Source: PNON01 sp963757065 (GTDB taxonomy: Bacteria > Chloroflexota > Anaerolineae > Anaerolineales > Anaerolineaceae). Taken from it: a DNA stretch of 64,000 nt. A program made the translations under genes and the position numbers. Of this stretch, positions 8,267 through 18,000 are shown in pieces. The notes under the pieces are model-generated. The model did not search any database, was not told where the DNA came from, and worked only from the letters and a program-made list of their open reading frames with translations. Every line of letters begins with the position of its first letter. The stretch's first letter is position 1. Location of the stretch: positions 248,001 through 312,000 of the forward strand of contig CAVWQC010000002.1 of NCBI GenBank assembly GCA_963757065.1. The letters are read 5' to 3'.

Positions 8267-10195
8267 TTATTCTGGCATTACTCGTTGCACATTATGTGCC
8301 CCAGCAACTTCAGATTGGTTCTCCATTTCCATGATCGTGCTTGCAACTGTCTCAATGGCGACCCGTTGTTTTCTATATAAATCTGCTTCTGACATGGCCA
8401 ACTTTAATGCGACTTCCCTGACCCGTTTCCCCTGCAAAAATTTCATTTCGAGAATATTATAAAGAATCCATTCTCCAGTGAATTTTCTGTCTCCTGCCGG
8501 TTTAACACTATCAATTGCTGATTTTAATACAGCTCTCAACGCATTCGTTGGATTTTGTCGATTTTCATCCAAAGCCTTTTTTACAATATTCAACTCTAAC
8601 AATGGAGATTCTGACAATTTTGGACCGCCCCAAAAATGGGTCAAAGCATCTCTCACCCAATTTGACATGTCATCCGGGACGGTGAAATCTGTTTCAGTAA
8701 GTTCATCTACACTGGGAAAACGACTTTCAGCACGCATTTTCTGGAATTGCTCAAATTGCGGGTTCAATTCCTTTGCTTTTTTAAAGACTTCTGTTTGTAG
8801 GTTTCTGTTGATTAAGGCGAGAACAATTCGGTTGCTCAATAATACCAGGACTTGCTTTTCGTCAGAATCAAACTCAATAGTTGGATCCTGTTCAATACCC
8901 AGTATACCCAGCAAAACACGCTCCTCATTCTCCTTTTCAAATAGGGGCATAAGCAAGTAATTCCCCCAACGGAACACATCCGTTCTGGTTCCATAATTTG
9001 CCATTACTGGAAGAATATTTTCCTCGAGATGATTTTCTTCGAGAAATCCCGTATCGCCCTGAGAAACCACCATTGTGAGCGCATCATTTTCAAAAGCCGC
9101 AATAAAGACACTTTTTGATTGAAACCGATCACCAACAGCGGCTAAGACTGCTTCCAGAAATTGTTTTAGGTCATTTCTGGTCATCAACCGGTCAGACAGA
9201 TCAGTAATGATGTCAACTTCTTCCTGATCAACGGTGGAAAAGATCCATCTTTCCCAGATCGGGGAAAATAATGTGATGATAAATTCCATTGTTAAAATGG
9301 AAAGTGCCATTGTAATAGGAACCAATGCAGAGTATTCAATGCCAAAGAGAGAACCTCCACGGCGGATAATTGTCGTAATCCCCAGGGCAACGATTGCTGT
9401 AACGGGTCCACGCATGATCCACTTGAATAATCGTCGTTTCACTACACGGTCCGGCCAGTTTACTCCAAAAAACGATATGGAATACGACATCATTACAATC
9501 AACCCGCCGACCAGGGTGTTGCTGATCATGACCACTATCCAAAAGATAAATGCATGCTCTGAAGCGAAAGATGAGCCATATAATAAATATGGGAATGACC
9601 CCAGTGCTGGAGCCAGTGCACCAGTGATGAGGTAAAACATTCGGCGGCGTGTTGTGGGAGTAGTTGTCCGCTGGTAGGCACGTGTGAAATTGATCCAACT
9701 AGCGACCATACTCAGACCATAATAAAGGGAAAACAAATTGGTTAATAGGGTCGCTTGCAGAAACGCTGCCGGTTCATCATTGATGACCAGAGGACCAAGG
9801 AAGAGGTTGAATGGAATCGTAATTAAGAAAAAGCTGGAAATGAGATAAGTGATCCGAATTGACCAGCGTCTTTTGCCTTTGGATGGCTTACCGGTGGTGG
9901 CGAGGATTGCATCTGAGAATTGCAAATATGTCGGCGGAAGATATAAAATTCCAATCCATTGAATTCTCAACCAGAATTCAATATCACCCGGTTTTGTGGC
10001 TGTACTTCCCAGAGCATCAGCAGCAAACACTGTCACAACACAAATTAATATTAGTGTAAACGAGCGAGCTATTCTGTCTTTTTGATTAAACGTAAGAGCA
10101 AACAATAATAATGCGAAAGCTGTAATAGCAATGCCGGCCGAAAGAATTTCGCTAATCGTCCTGAATATTGCCTGTAATCCATTCCACCAATTCAC
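8267..10195 (-). CDS. Seven-TM sensor protein with GAF-like and C-terminal HTH-like domains
   Basis: A 642-residue protein not assignable to a named family. The first 310 residues contain about eight hydrophobic segments like the 7TM N-terminal module of some histidine kinases. Residues about 330-470 look like a GAF domain, starting ITDLSDRLMTRNDLKQFLE. Instead of a kinase, the C-terminus (about 540-640) holds an acidic helical region and a helix-turn-helix-like segment, REVALKLAMSEADLYRKQR at about 600-618. This layout suggests a membrane-bound one-component signal protein acting on DNA or another protein; that is inference. No H-box or ATPase motif is present. It starts with GTG behind CGAGG and lies 34 bp upstream of the S1 gene. 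Confidence 0.6.
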   Translation of the reverse strand: MNWWNGLQAIFRTISEILSAGIAITAFALLLFALTFNQKDRIARSFTLILICVVTVFAADALGSTATKPGDIEFWLRIQWIGILYLPPTYLQFSDAILATTGKPSKGKRRWSIRITYLISSFFLITIPFNLFLGPLVINDEPAAFLQATLLTNLFSLYYGLSMVASWINFTRAYQRTTTPTTRRRMFYLITGALAPALGSFPYLLYGSSFASEHAFIFWIVVMISNTLVGGLIVMMSYSISFFGVNWPDRVVKRRLFKWIMRGPVTAIVALGITTIIRRGGSLFGIEYSALVPITMALSILTMEFIITLFSPIWERWIFSTVDQEEVDIITDLSDRLMTRNDLKQFLEAVLAAVGDRFQSKSVFIAAFENDALTMVVSQGDTGFLEENHLEENILPVMANYGTRTDVFRWGNYLLMPLFEKENEERVLLGILGIEQDPTIEFDSDEKQVLVLLSNRIVLALINRNLQTEVFKKAKELNPQFEQFQKMRAESRFPSVDELTETDFTVPDDMSNWVRDALTHFWGGPKLSESPLLELNIVKKALDENRQNPTNALRAVLKSAIDSVKPAGDRKFTGEWILYNILEMKFLQGKRVREVALKLAMSEADLYRKQRVAIETVASTIMEMENQSEVAGAHNVQRVMPE

Positions 10196-10214
10196 AACAA
10201 CCTCGTTTGTAAAT

Positions 10215-10754
10215 TTAGATCAAGTAATGAGAAAAGAATAGGGCTATATCTTGATTTGAGTAAAAATGGTCATTATAGCCACAGAATTCATATCCGAATT
10301 TCCTGAATAACTTTACGCCAGGTGTATTTTTTGACTGCATATCAACGATCATTCTTTTTAAACGTTTTGATGAAGCCCATTCCTCAGCTGCCATAACTAA
10401 AGCTGTGGCTATTCCACCTCTCCGGTTAATGGGAGAGACCGCGAGATCAGTAATCCAGGCTGAAGATGGTGCGAGGTCCAGGGAAACGCTAATATATGCC
10501 ACTGGTTTTTTATCCAGAACCCCTACCAACAGGGCATCCCGATGGATCCAATCTTTAAATAGCTGTTTAGGTAACCTTGGGTATTCAACCTTTACCGAAC
10601 GGGGCAAGCGATTTTCCTGAAAATTGATTCCCACATATTTATCTTCAGATACAACATCCATTTGCCAGACATAATCGGTATGATAACTATGATCCAATTC
10701 CATCATGGCAGTAATATCTTCTAATACAGCAGTCCTTACTTCAATTCGTGGCAT
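10215..10754 (-). CDS. GNAT family N-acetyltransferase
   Basis: A 179-residue acetyltransferase. The GNAT fold is indicated by the beta-4/alpha-3 acetyl-CoA pyrophosphate loop RRGGIATAL at about 121-129, preceded by the strand ITDLAVSP, and by the C-terminal NTPGVKLFRKFGYEFCGY pattern typical of RimI-like proteins. The substrate cannot be told; protein N-terminal or lysine acetylation and small-molecule acetylation are all possible. It sits between the 7TM sensor gene (20 bp downstream) and the anchored exoplasmic protein (8 bp upstream) on the same strand, so it is probably cotranscribed. Confidence 0.85.
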   Translation of the reverse strand: MPRIEVRTAVLEDITAMMELDHSYHTDYVWQMDVVSEDKYVGINFQENRLPRSVKVEYPRLPKQLFKDWIHRDALLVGVLDKKPVAYISVSLDLAPSSAWITDLAVSPINRRGGIATALVMAAEEWASSKRLKRMIVDMQSKNTPGVKLFRKFGYEFCGYNDHFYSNQDIALFFSHYLI

Positions 10755-10761
10755 ATTGATC

Positions 10762-11451
10762 CTATTCTGGAATGATCCTGACTTTCACAATGCAGGCTGG
10801 TAGAGCTGTTTCCTGATTATTGTAAACAACCAAACGTAGATAATAGTCACCGGGTATTCGCAGAGAAGTATCCCACACACCTAATACTCCGTTGATTACT
10901 ATCGCCCTGTTTGCTTGCATGGTTGTCCAATTAACATTATCCTGTGAAAATTCATATTTGTAAAAACCAAAATCTGGAATATTCGCAGTTCCCTTCAATT
11001 CTACCGATCCCTTGATCTCTTCACCTTCTTTGGGTGAGGTCCATTCAATTTTTCCGGGTTCACAAACAGGCGGTACTGGTGGAATTACAGTTCCTGTAAC
11101 AATTCCGGGAACAGAAGCATTCTCTGGTAACGTTTGAGCCTGCGAAATTATCGGTGTATCAGTGGCAGACAGATTTATAGTAGGTGTGGATTGAATAACT
11201 AATGCGCTGGGACTTGTTTCGATATAAGAAATAAAAGCAAATTCTCCAATAGCGACTATTAATACAAGCAATAAAATACCACCTGCCTGGAACAAATGCC
11301 CTCTCGCATTATCTTTTTCCATGCCAAATAATGAGTTTCTATATTCACCAATAGAAATTATTAGTTTCCTTAAATAAATGAATCCAATTATTCCTAGAAG
11401 GATATATAGGTATGATTCGGCAAGTTTAATAAATCGGAAAATCTCTGCCAT
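10762..11451 (-). CDS. Membrane-anchored protein with exoplasmic Ig-like domain, unknown function
   Basis: A 229-residue protein I do not recognise by name. Two hydrophobic segments lie at about 13-33 and 54-74. A low-complexity Ser/Thr/Pro linker follows (about 80-128), then a beta-rich domain (about 130-229). The domain begins EWTSPKEGEEIKGSVELKGT, which is the start of many bacterial Ig-like or adhesin modules: a property followed by an 'enclosing' beta sandwich. Two cysteines (CEP and ACIV) could form a disulfide outside the cell. The topology suggests a small cytoplasmic head with an exposed beta domain. It lies 45 bp downstream of the purine nucleoside phosphorylase gene. Confidence 0.5.
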   Translation of the reverse strand: MAEIFRFIKLAESYLYILLGIIGFIYLRKLIISIGEYRNSLFGMEKDNARGHLFQAGGILLLVLIVAIGEFAFISYIETSPSALVIQSTPTINLSATDTPIISQAQTLPENASVPGIVTGTVIPPVPPVCEPGKIEWTSPKEGEEIKGSVELKGTANIPDFGFYKYEFSQDNVNWTTMQANRAIVINGVLGVWDTSLRIPGDYYLRLVVYNNQETALPACIVKVRIIPE

Positions 11452-11496
11452 ATTTACAATTCTATAAACAATAAATAAAAATACCCCGCCCGGTAA

Positions 11497-12336
11497 TTAA
11501 TCCCTGCGTAATAGCTCCCTGATCAATTTTTCCAGTTTTGGAACTATTACTTTTCCTGCACTTAATACTTCTTCATGGGTAGTCATCGTATTTCCATCGA
11601 GATTCGCCTTATTACTGATTCCCGATATACCAATGACTCGCATACCTCCATGACGTGCAATGATCACTTCAGGAACTGTGGACATTCCAACAGCGTCAGC
11701 TCCAATTGTCCGTAAGAATCTTAAATCTGCGGGTGACTCAAAAGAAGGACCCGAAAGGCAAACATAAACGCCTTCTCTCAAATCCAATTTTTGATCGTTC
11801 GCGATTTTTCGTGCAAGTTTTCCCAGGTCTCGGTCATATGGTTGGCTCATGTCCGGGAAGCGCGGGCCAAATTCATCGATATTCGGTCCTCGTAATGGGT
11901 TTAACCCTGCCATGCCAATCAACCCAATATGATCGGTGATCAGCATGAGATCCCCAGGGATATAGTCTGGATTAATCGCTCCAGCTGCATTGGTAACAAT
12001 AAGGTTTTTTATTCCAAGGCGCTGCATCACACGAACCGGGAGAACTACCTGGTCCATCGGGTAGCCTTCATAATAATGCACTCTACCCTGCAAGACCATG
12101 ACCGGCTTGGTTTCCAATTCGCCGAAGACCAGTCGGCCAGTGTGACCTTGAACTGTTGATTGAGGCCAATAAGGTAATTCTGTGGATAAGATTACCTGGG
12201 GATTTATTACAGAATCTGCCAGGGGTCCCAGGCCAGACCCTAAAATGATTGCATAATCCGGTTTTACAGTTATTCGTTGCTTTATAGTTGTGCAGATTTC
12301 ATCTATCTGGGTCAGAGTTATAAATTTATCCATCAT
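11497..12336 (-). CDS. punA: Purine-nucleoside phosphorylase (trimeric type)
   Basis: This enzyme cleaves inosine and guanosine with phosphate to the free base and ribose-1-phosphate. The 279-residue protein shows the trimeric PNP family hallmarks: phosphate loop GSGLGPLA at about 33-40, HTGRLVFG, GRVHYYEGYPM, the motif VTNAAGAINPDYIPGDLMLI, the purine-contacting glutamate in GPSFES, and the asparagine in GISNKAN that corresponds to the base-recognising Asn of human PNP. It supports nucleoside salvage together with the pyrimidine nucleoside phosphorylase at 18.6-19.9 kb. The ATG is preceded by AAGGATAAC. A TATAAT hexamer lies about 35 bp upstream (12370-12375, minus strand), but its -35 box is weak. 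Confidence 0.93.
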   Translation of the reverse strand: MMDKFITLTQIDEICTTIKQRITVKPDYAIILGSGLGPLADSVINPQVILSTELPYWPQSTVQGHTGRLVFGELETKPVMVLQGRVHYYEGYPMDQVVLPVRVMQRLGIKNLIVTNAAGAINPDYIPGDLMLITDHIGLIGMAGLNPLRGPNIDEFGPRFPDMSQPYDRDLGKLARKIANDQKLDLREGVYVCLSGPSFESPADLRFLRTIGADAVGMSTVPEVIIARHGGMRVIGISGISNKANLDGNTMTTHEEVLSAGKVIVPKLEKLIRELLRRD

Positions 12337-12393
12337 TTGTTATCCTTTACGTTGACATCGGATAGCGACATTATAGCAGATGCAATAACTGGA

Positions 12394-13440
12394 CTAACGT
12401 AAATCACGGTAAATTTCCTGCCATGCTTTGATCACATTCTCAACTGCAGCATCATCCACCCAATAATGAGTTACAAACCTGAATCTACGTTCTCCAGCAA
12501 TACCTACCAGAACACCTTTGTCCTTAAAAAGTTCAGCAATCTGGGTGGCGTTTAGTTGAATGGAATCGTCGATATTTACAAAGATCATATTTGTATATGG
12601 AGAACCAGTGTCAAGAACCAAACCACCAATTGCTGCTAAACCAGCTGCCATCTTTTTCGCTCTTAGATGATCCTCTGTTAATCTGCCCGTCATTGTTTGC
12701 AGTGCTACAATCCCCGCTGCAGCTAAAATCCCTGCCTGGCGCATTCCGCCCCCCAATTGCTTCCGAATCCTGCGTGCTTTTTGGATGAATTCTTTACTGC
12801 CACATAAAACGGATCCGGCTGGTGCACAAAGACCTTTGCTTAAGCAGAAAGTTACACTATCAACTGGTTTTGTCAGAACTTCCACCTTCACCCCAAGGGC
12901 TGCAGCAGCATTAAATATTCTGGCTCCATCAAGATGCACCTGTAATCCATTGGCATGTGCCAGATCCGCCAGATCCATTGTATACCGTTCAGGCAAAACC
13001 ACACCTCCACAGCGATTATGGGTATTTTCCAGTATTACCAACCGTGTTTGCGGAAAGTGCACATCATCTTTGCGGATCGAGTTTTTTACATCATTCATAA
13101 GTAAAGTTCCATCCACCTGGTTAGGTAAAACGTATGGATGAACACCTCCCAGAGCTGAGATTCCGCCTGCCTCAAACAGGAATGTGTGGCACAGGTTTCC
13201 AAGGATCACTTCATCACCCCGATTGCAATGACTTAACACCGCAGCCAGATTACCCATGGTTCCCGAAGCCACAAACAGGCCAGCTTCCTTGCCAGTAATT
13301 TCAGCGCACATGTCCTGGAGGCGATTAATTGTTGGGTCTTCACCAAACACATCATCTCCAACAACAGCCTCAGCCATCGCTTTTCGCATTTCAGGTGTAG
13401 GTTGGGTAACTGTATCAGACCGAAGGTCGATCCACTCCAT
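12394..13440 (-). CDS. ltaE: Low-specificity L-threonine aldolase
   Basis: A PLP enzyme that splits threonine or allo-threonine into glycine and acetaldehyde. The 348-residue protein has the fold-type I features of the family: N-terminal DLRSDTVTQPTPEMRKAM, GDDVFGEDPT, the aspartate of HLDGARIFNA that contacts the PLP ring nitrogen, and the PLP lysine in FCLSKGLCAP. Length is normal. Glycine produced here could feed the SHMT-GcvT enzyme at 42.7 kb, although that link is inference. It lies between punA and the rluA-type gene on the minus strand; the 10 bp gap to the upstream pseudouridine synthase suggests cotranscription. Confidence 0.93.
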   Translation of the reverse strand: MEWIDLRSDTVTQPTPEMRKAMAEAVVGDDVFGEDPTINRLQDMCAEITGKEAGLFVASGTMGNLAAVLSHCNRGDEVILGNLCHTFLFEAGGISALGGVHPYVLPNQVDGTLLMNDVKNSIRKDDVHFPQTRLVILENTHNRCGGVVLPERYTMDLADLAHANGLQVHLDGARIFNAAAALGVKVEVLTKPVDSVTFCLSKGLCAPAGSVLCGSKEFIQKARRIRKQLGGGMRQAGILAAAGIVALQTMTGRLTEDHLRAKKMAAGLAAIGGLVLDTGSPYTNMIFVNIDDSIQLNATQIAELFKDKGVLVGIAGERRFRFVTHYWVDDAAVENVIKAWQEIYRDLR

Positions 13441-13449
13441 GAAAACCTC

Positions 13450-14403
13450 CTAAATTAAATTGTTGAGTATTTGGGTAAGATCATCCGGCAATGGGGCTTC
13501 AAATGTTCTCAATACTTTTGTCCGCGGAAGTTGTAATGTTATTTTTTCCGCGTGCAAGAAGTGTCTGTTTAAACCCAGGGATGGTTTTTTATATCCATAA
13601 ACACGGTCACCAGTGATCGGGCAGCCGATAAAGGCAAGGTGTAGACGAATTTGGTGTGTTCGTCCGGTGACAGGATGAATTTCAAGCAAAGTATGGTTCG
13701 TAAATTCTTTCAGGGTTAAATAACGGCTGGTTGCATCTCGACCCCGGTCATTGTGCATGACTGCCATTTGTTTCCTGTGGTTTGGATCCCTGCCGATTGC
13801 ACCTTCGATGATCCCTTCCGGGGTTGGGGGTCTGCCATCCACAAGAGCAATATAAACCTTGTGAATTTCCCGCTGCTTGAATTGTTCCTGCAACAAGCGG
13901 TGGGTGAAATCATTTTTTGCCAGTAATAAGATGCCAGATGTGTCTTTGTCCAATCGATGCACTATTCCCGGGCGTCCTTCCCCACCTATACCTTCCATTT
14001 CTGGTGAGTGGGCGAGAGCTGCGTTTACAATTGTTCCACTGGCATGGCCAGCTCCCGGATGGACAACCATGCCGGCTGGTTTGTTGATCACCAACATGTC
14101 TTCGTCTTCGTAGATTACATCCAGGGTGATCTCTTCAGCGAGGATTTGTGTAGGCACCGGTTCGGGAGGATTGAGAACCACATCATATCCTAATTCAAGC
14201 GTATAACCGGTCTTGGTGATCAATTTCCCGTTTACGGTAACTGCTCCCCCTGTGATCCATTTTTGAATTCGGTTTCTCGATTGTTTCGGGTGTTGATCAG
14301 TAAGGTACACATCCAGCCTGATTTTTTCAAAACTGTCGTACTTATATATATAAGTTGAATTAGCCACTTGAATTAGGTTGCTCCATTTGCTGCTCATTTT
14401 CAA
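13450..14403 (-). CDS. RluA-family pseudouridine synthase (RluD-like)
   Basis: Isomerises uridines in 23S rRNA or other RNA. The protein has an N-terminal S4 RNA-binding domain (about 27-85, RLDVYLTDQHPKQSRNRIQK) and a catalytic domain with HRLDKDTSGILLLAK, whose aspartate is the nucleophile. RTHQIRLHLAFIGCPITGD at about 260 is also diagnostic. The listed start overlaps lspA by 44 bp. Starts at ATG 14397 or at a GTG overlapping the lspA stop (VANSTYIY...) are alternatives, and none alters the S4 domain. The lspA-rluA pairing is common in bacteria and supports translational coupling. Confidence 0.92.
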   Translation of the reverse strand: MKMSSKWSNLIQVANSTYIYKYDSFEKIRLDVYLTDQHPKQSRNRIQKWITGGAVTVNGKLITKTGYTLELGYDVVLNPPEPVPTQILAEEITLDVIYEDEDMLVINKPAGMVVHPGAGHASGTIVNAALAHSPEMEGIGGEGRPGIVHRLDKDTSGILLLAKNDFTHRLLQEQFKQREIHKVYIALVDGRPPTPEGIIEGAIGRDPNHRKQMAVMHNDRGRDATSRYLTLKEFTNHTLLEIHPVTGRTHQIRLHLAFIGCPITGDRVYGYKKPSLGLNRHFLHAEKITLQLPRTKVLRTFEAPLPDDLTQILNNLI

Positions 14404-14896
14404 GATTGAGGGCAGCTTTTTTTAAATCCGCTTTCTCTTTCCACCACATTCCAATCAATAGAACAGCTACACCAACAGATATGCTGGCATCAGCAATATT
14501 GAATACTGCAAAATTTCCCACAGAAATAAAGTCGGTTACCTCACCCCTGGTTACCCTATCGATCAGGTTGCCCAGTGCACCACCCAATTGCATACCCATG
14601 GCAATCCGTAAAGGCCATTCCTCAACCGGTACACGGGGGTAATAATAGACAATAACTGCAGCCACAATTAAAGATAGAATAGTGAAAACCATTCCGAAAC
14701 CCTGGAACATTCCAAATGATGCTCCTGTGTTGCTCCAATGTACAATTCGTGCATAAGGCATTAACCATTCCCAGGGAGACCATGAAGCTCCGAAGGTAAT
14801 ATTAGCTCTTACCAATGATTTTGTTACCTGGTCTAGAATAATAATGACTGAAGCGATTCCGACCAGTAAGAAATACTTCTTAATTTTTGAAAACAA
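14360..14896 (-). CDS. lspA: Lipoprotein signal peptidase (signal peptidase II)
   Basis: LspA removes the signal peptide from diacylglyceryl-modified prolipoproteins. The 178-residue protein has four membrane segments and the conserved boxes: DQVTKSLV near residue 22, NTGASFGMF, GGALGNLIDR, and VTDFISV followed by FNIADASI, whose two aspartates form the catalytic dyad. The C-terminal 25 residues are charged and extra-membrane. It starts with TTG, chosen because a strong GGAGGAG lies two bases upstream and no closer ATG exists. It works after Lgt (3.3-4.2 kb). The 3' end overlaps the pseudouridine synthase gene. Confidence 0.95.
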   Translation of the reverse strand: MFSKIKKYFLLVGIASVIIILDQVTKSLVRANITFGASWSPWEWLMPYARIVHWSNTGASFGMFQGFGMVFTILSLIVAAVIVYYYPRVPVEEWPLRIAMGMQLGGALGNLIDRVTRGEVTDFISVGNFAVFNIADASISVGVAVLLIGMWWKEKADLKKAALNLENEQQMEQPNSSG

Positions 14897-15057
14897 TTCT
14901 CCTCCAAAATAAACTTAGTAAATGTAATTTTACCGCATCTAAAGAAAAATCTATCATCCTATCACAGTATTCTCATAATCAAACCCTGCTGGTTTGGTTT
15001 GATTCAACAGGCAGTCTGAAATTATCCAGTGTAAAGAAATCTTTGGATGACCTTCGC

Positions 15058-15090
15058 AAAAGAGATTGGTACTTTGTACCAATCTCTTTT
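15058..15090 (-). terminator. Intrinsic terminator downstream of ileS
   Basis: A perfect 15-bp inverted repeat (15058-15072 with 15076-15090) with a 3-base loop lies 7 bp after the ileS stop. The arms begin AAAAGAG and end CTCTTTT, so the RNA ends in a U-rich stretch on the minus strand. The same symmetry would allow termination of plus-strand RNA, but no plus-strand gene ends here. Confidence 0.8.
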
Positions 15091-15096
15091 AAGTAT

Positions 15097-18000
15097 TTAA
15101 TGTTTTGTGATCTTGATGGCTATTTGTTCACCGTCAAATCCATCACGGGTGAAACTTTCATCATCCATAGGTACGCGTCTCAATGCGACACATAGTGTCT
15201 CACCCTTGATGTAATCCTTGAATGCCAGAATGGCAGATTCCATACCAGGTGTGGAAGTATAGTCCAGTTCAATTCTATCCGCGATCTCAAGGTCATTTTG
15301 CTTTCGGGCATCTTGAACCCGACGGACAAATTCACGCGCCAATCCTTCTTTCACCAGGTCCGGTGTTAGATCGGTCACCAGTGCAGCAAGGTACGCACCT
15401 TCGGATGCGACTGCAAAACCTGCTTTTGCCTGTGCCCGGACCTCAACTTCTTCCGGAAGGATCTCATAGGAGTTTCCATCAGCCTCGACTGTAAAAGACT
15501 GTCCAGCAAGTAATTTCCGCGCTGCGGTTTCAGGTGAAATTTCAAGAATGGCTTTGCGGATAGCCGGAAAATCCTTTCCATATTTTTGCCCAAGCTGTTT
15601 CGGAAGCGGATTCAGACTAAATGATACTGCTTCACCTTCTGTATCCAAAGTCCGGACATGTTTGACATTTAGTTCGTCCGCCAGAATATCAGCATACTTT
15701 GTCACGATCCGTTTCTCAGCTTTATTGCTCAAGGAGTAAGCTACTTCCTGTAATGGCTGGCGGACCTTTCGGTTGGCTTTATTTCGCGCAGCGTGACCCA
15801 GGGAAGCCAGCTTCATGATCAGGTCCATTTCTGCATTTAATTCTTCATTGATCATTGCCGGATCATACTCAGGCCAACTGGTAAGGTGCACTGATTCCTT
15901 TGAGTTCTCATCTAAAGATTTGACGAGGTTCAGATATAGTTCATCAGCCAGGAAAGGCATGGTTGGCGAAAGAAGTTTGCTGACAGTGACAAGTGCGTGG
16001 TAAAGGGTAGCATAGGCTGCTTTTTTATCTTCATCGGATTCGGTTTTCCAGAACCGGCGGCGAGAACGGCGCAGGTACCAGGTGGAAAGATGGTTTACAA
16101 ATGTTTCCACCGGCCGGGTTGCACCGGTAACATCATAATGCTCAAAAGCATCGGTAACATCCCTCACCAACGCGTTAAGTGCTGAAAGCAGCCATTTATC
16201 CAGGTCGTTATAAGCAGGTTTTGCATCCGGATCAGGCAGCCATCCATCCAGGCGGGCATATGTGACAAAGAATGAATAGGTATTCCACAAGGTGAGTGTG
16301 AAATTACGGATCACTTCTGCCACAAGATCTTCGCTGAATCTCCGTTCCTGTCCCGGAGGTGAAGCTGTATATAGATACCAGCGGAAAGCGTCTGCACCTT
16401 GAGAATTTAAGACACTCCATGGATCTGCAATGTTTCCACGGGTTTTTGACATCTTGTACCCATCGCTATCCAAAATCAATCCCAGGCAGATGACATTCTT
16501 GAAGCTTTCCTGTTCAAACAGCATGGTGCTGATCGCATGCAGCGAATAGAACCAGCCACGAGTCTGGTCAACAGCTTCACAAATATAATCTGCAGGATAT
16601 TGACTCTTAAATTGTTCCTGATTCTCGAAAGGATAATGCCATTGAGCGTAAGGCATCGATCCCGAATCAAACCATACATCTATCAATTCAGGAACTCTCT
16701 GCATCTTCCCGTCACATTTCGGGCAGGGAAATTGTATGTTATCAATATAAGGACGGTGGAGATCTAAAGAACTCTGGTCAATGCCGGTGAATTCAGTAAG
16801 TTCCTTCACTGAACCTACACATATCTGGTGTTTGCATTCTTCACATTCCCAAACTGGTAAGGGAGTTCCCCAATAACGCTCCCGGCCTAATGCCCAATCA
16901 ATATTATTCTCCAGCCAATTTCCGAATCGGCCAGCTTTAATGTGTCCCGGGTACCAGTTTATTCGATTATTGAATTTCACCAATCTGTCTTTATACTGGC
17001 TGGTACGTACATACCATGTCTGGCGGGCATAGTAAAGCAAAGGCGTATGACAACGCCAGCAAAATGGATAAGTGTGGGTGATTGTGCTTTGTTTAAAAAG
17101 CAGTCCCCTTAAGGTAAGATCTTCAATGATCAATGGATCAGCGGTTTTTACAAACATTCCGCTCCAGGGTTTAACTTCACTGACAAACGACCCATCTGGA
17201 GCAACTGTTTGAATTACCGGCAGGTTGTAAACATTGGCTACTTCCATATCATCTGCTCCGAAAGCAGGTGCAATATGGACCAATCCGGTTCCATCATCAG
17301 TGGTCACATAATCTGCATTTACAACGTAATGTGCCTGCTTTTCTGGAGGGATAAATGTGAACAAAGGATTGTATCTCTTACCCTTCAGAGCTCTTCCTTT
17401 GAATGTTTCAACTACACAAACCGCTTCATCTCCAAAAACGCGTTCAATCAGTGCATTGGCAAGGATCAGGCGTTCTTTACCACCTTCCGGCAGGTCACGT
17501 TCGACAACGGAATATTCCACATCCGGATGCACAGCAACAGCAACATTTGCAGGAAGCGTCCAGGGTGTGGTCGTCCAAATCAATAAAGAGGTACCTGGTT
17601 TATCCACCAGGGGCAAACGGACGTAAACAGACGGGTCGACTGCATCCTCATAACCCTGAGCCACTTCATGGTCAGAAAGCGGAGTTCCACAACGAGGACA
17701 ATATGGGACAACCTTGAAGCCCTGGTAAAGCAAATCTTTCTCCCAGAGAGATTTTAATATCCACCAGATTGATTCTATATAATCGTTGGTATAGGTCACA
17801 TAGGCAGTTTCAAGATTGACCCAAAAACCAATCCGGTCAGTCAGCTTTTCCCATTCCTGAATATAAGTGAAAGCAGATTTTCGGCATTCTGCATTAAATT
17901 TATCAATACCATATGCCTCGATCTGTTGTTTATTTGTGAAACCGAGCTTTTTCTCCACTTCGATCTCAACCGGTAAACCATGCGTATCCCATCCACCACG

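Noticed and set aside
14887..15195. 102-residue plus-strand ORF between lspA and ileS
   Set aside because: It overlaps the end of ileS and contains the perfect ileS terminator hairpin; composition and lack of a ribosome site mark it as a shadow.
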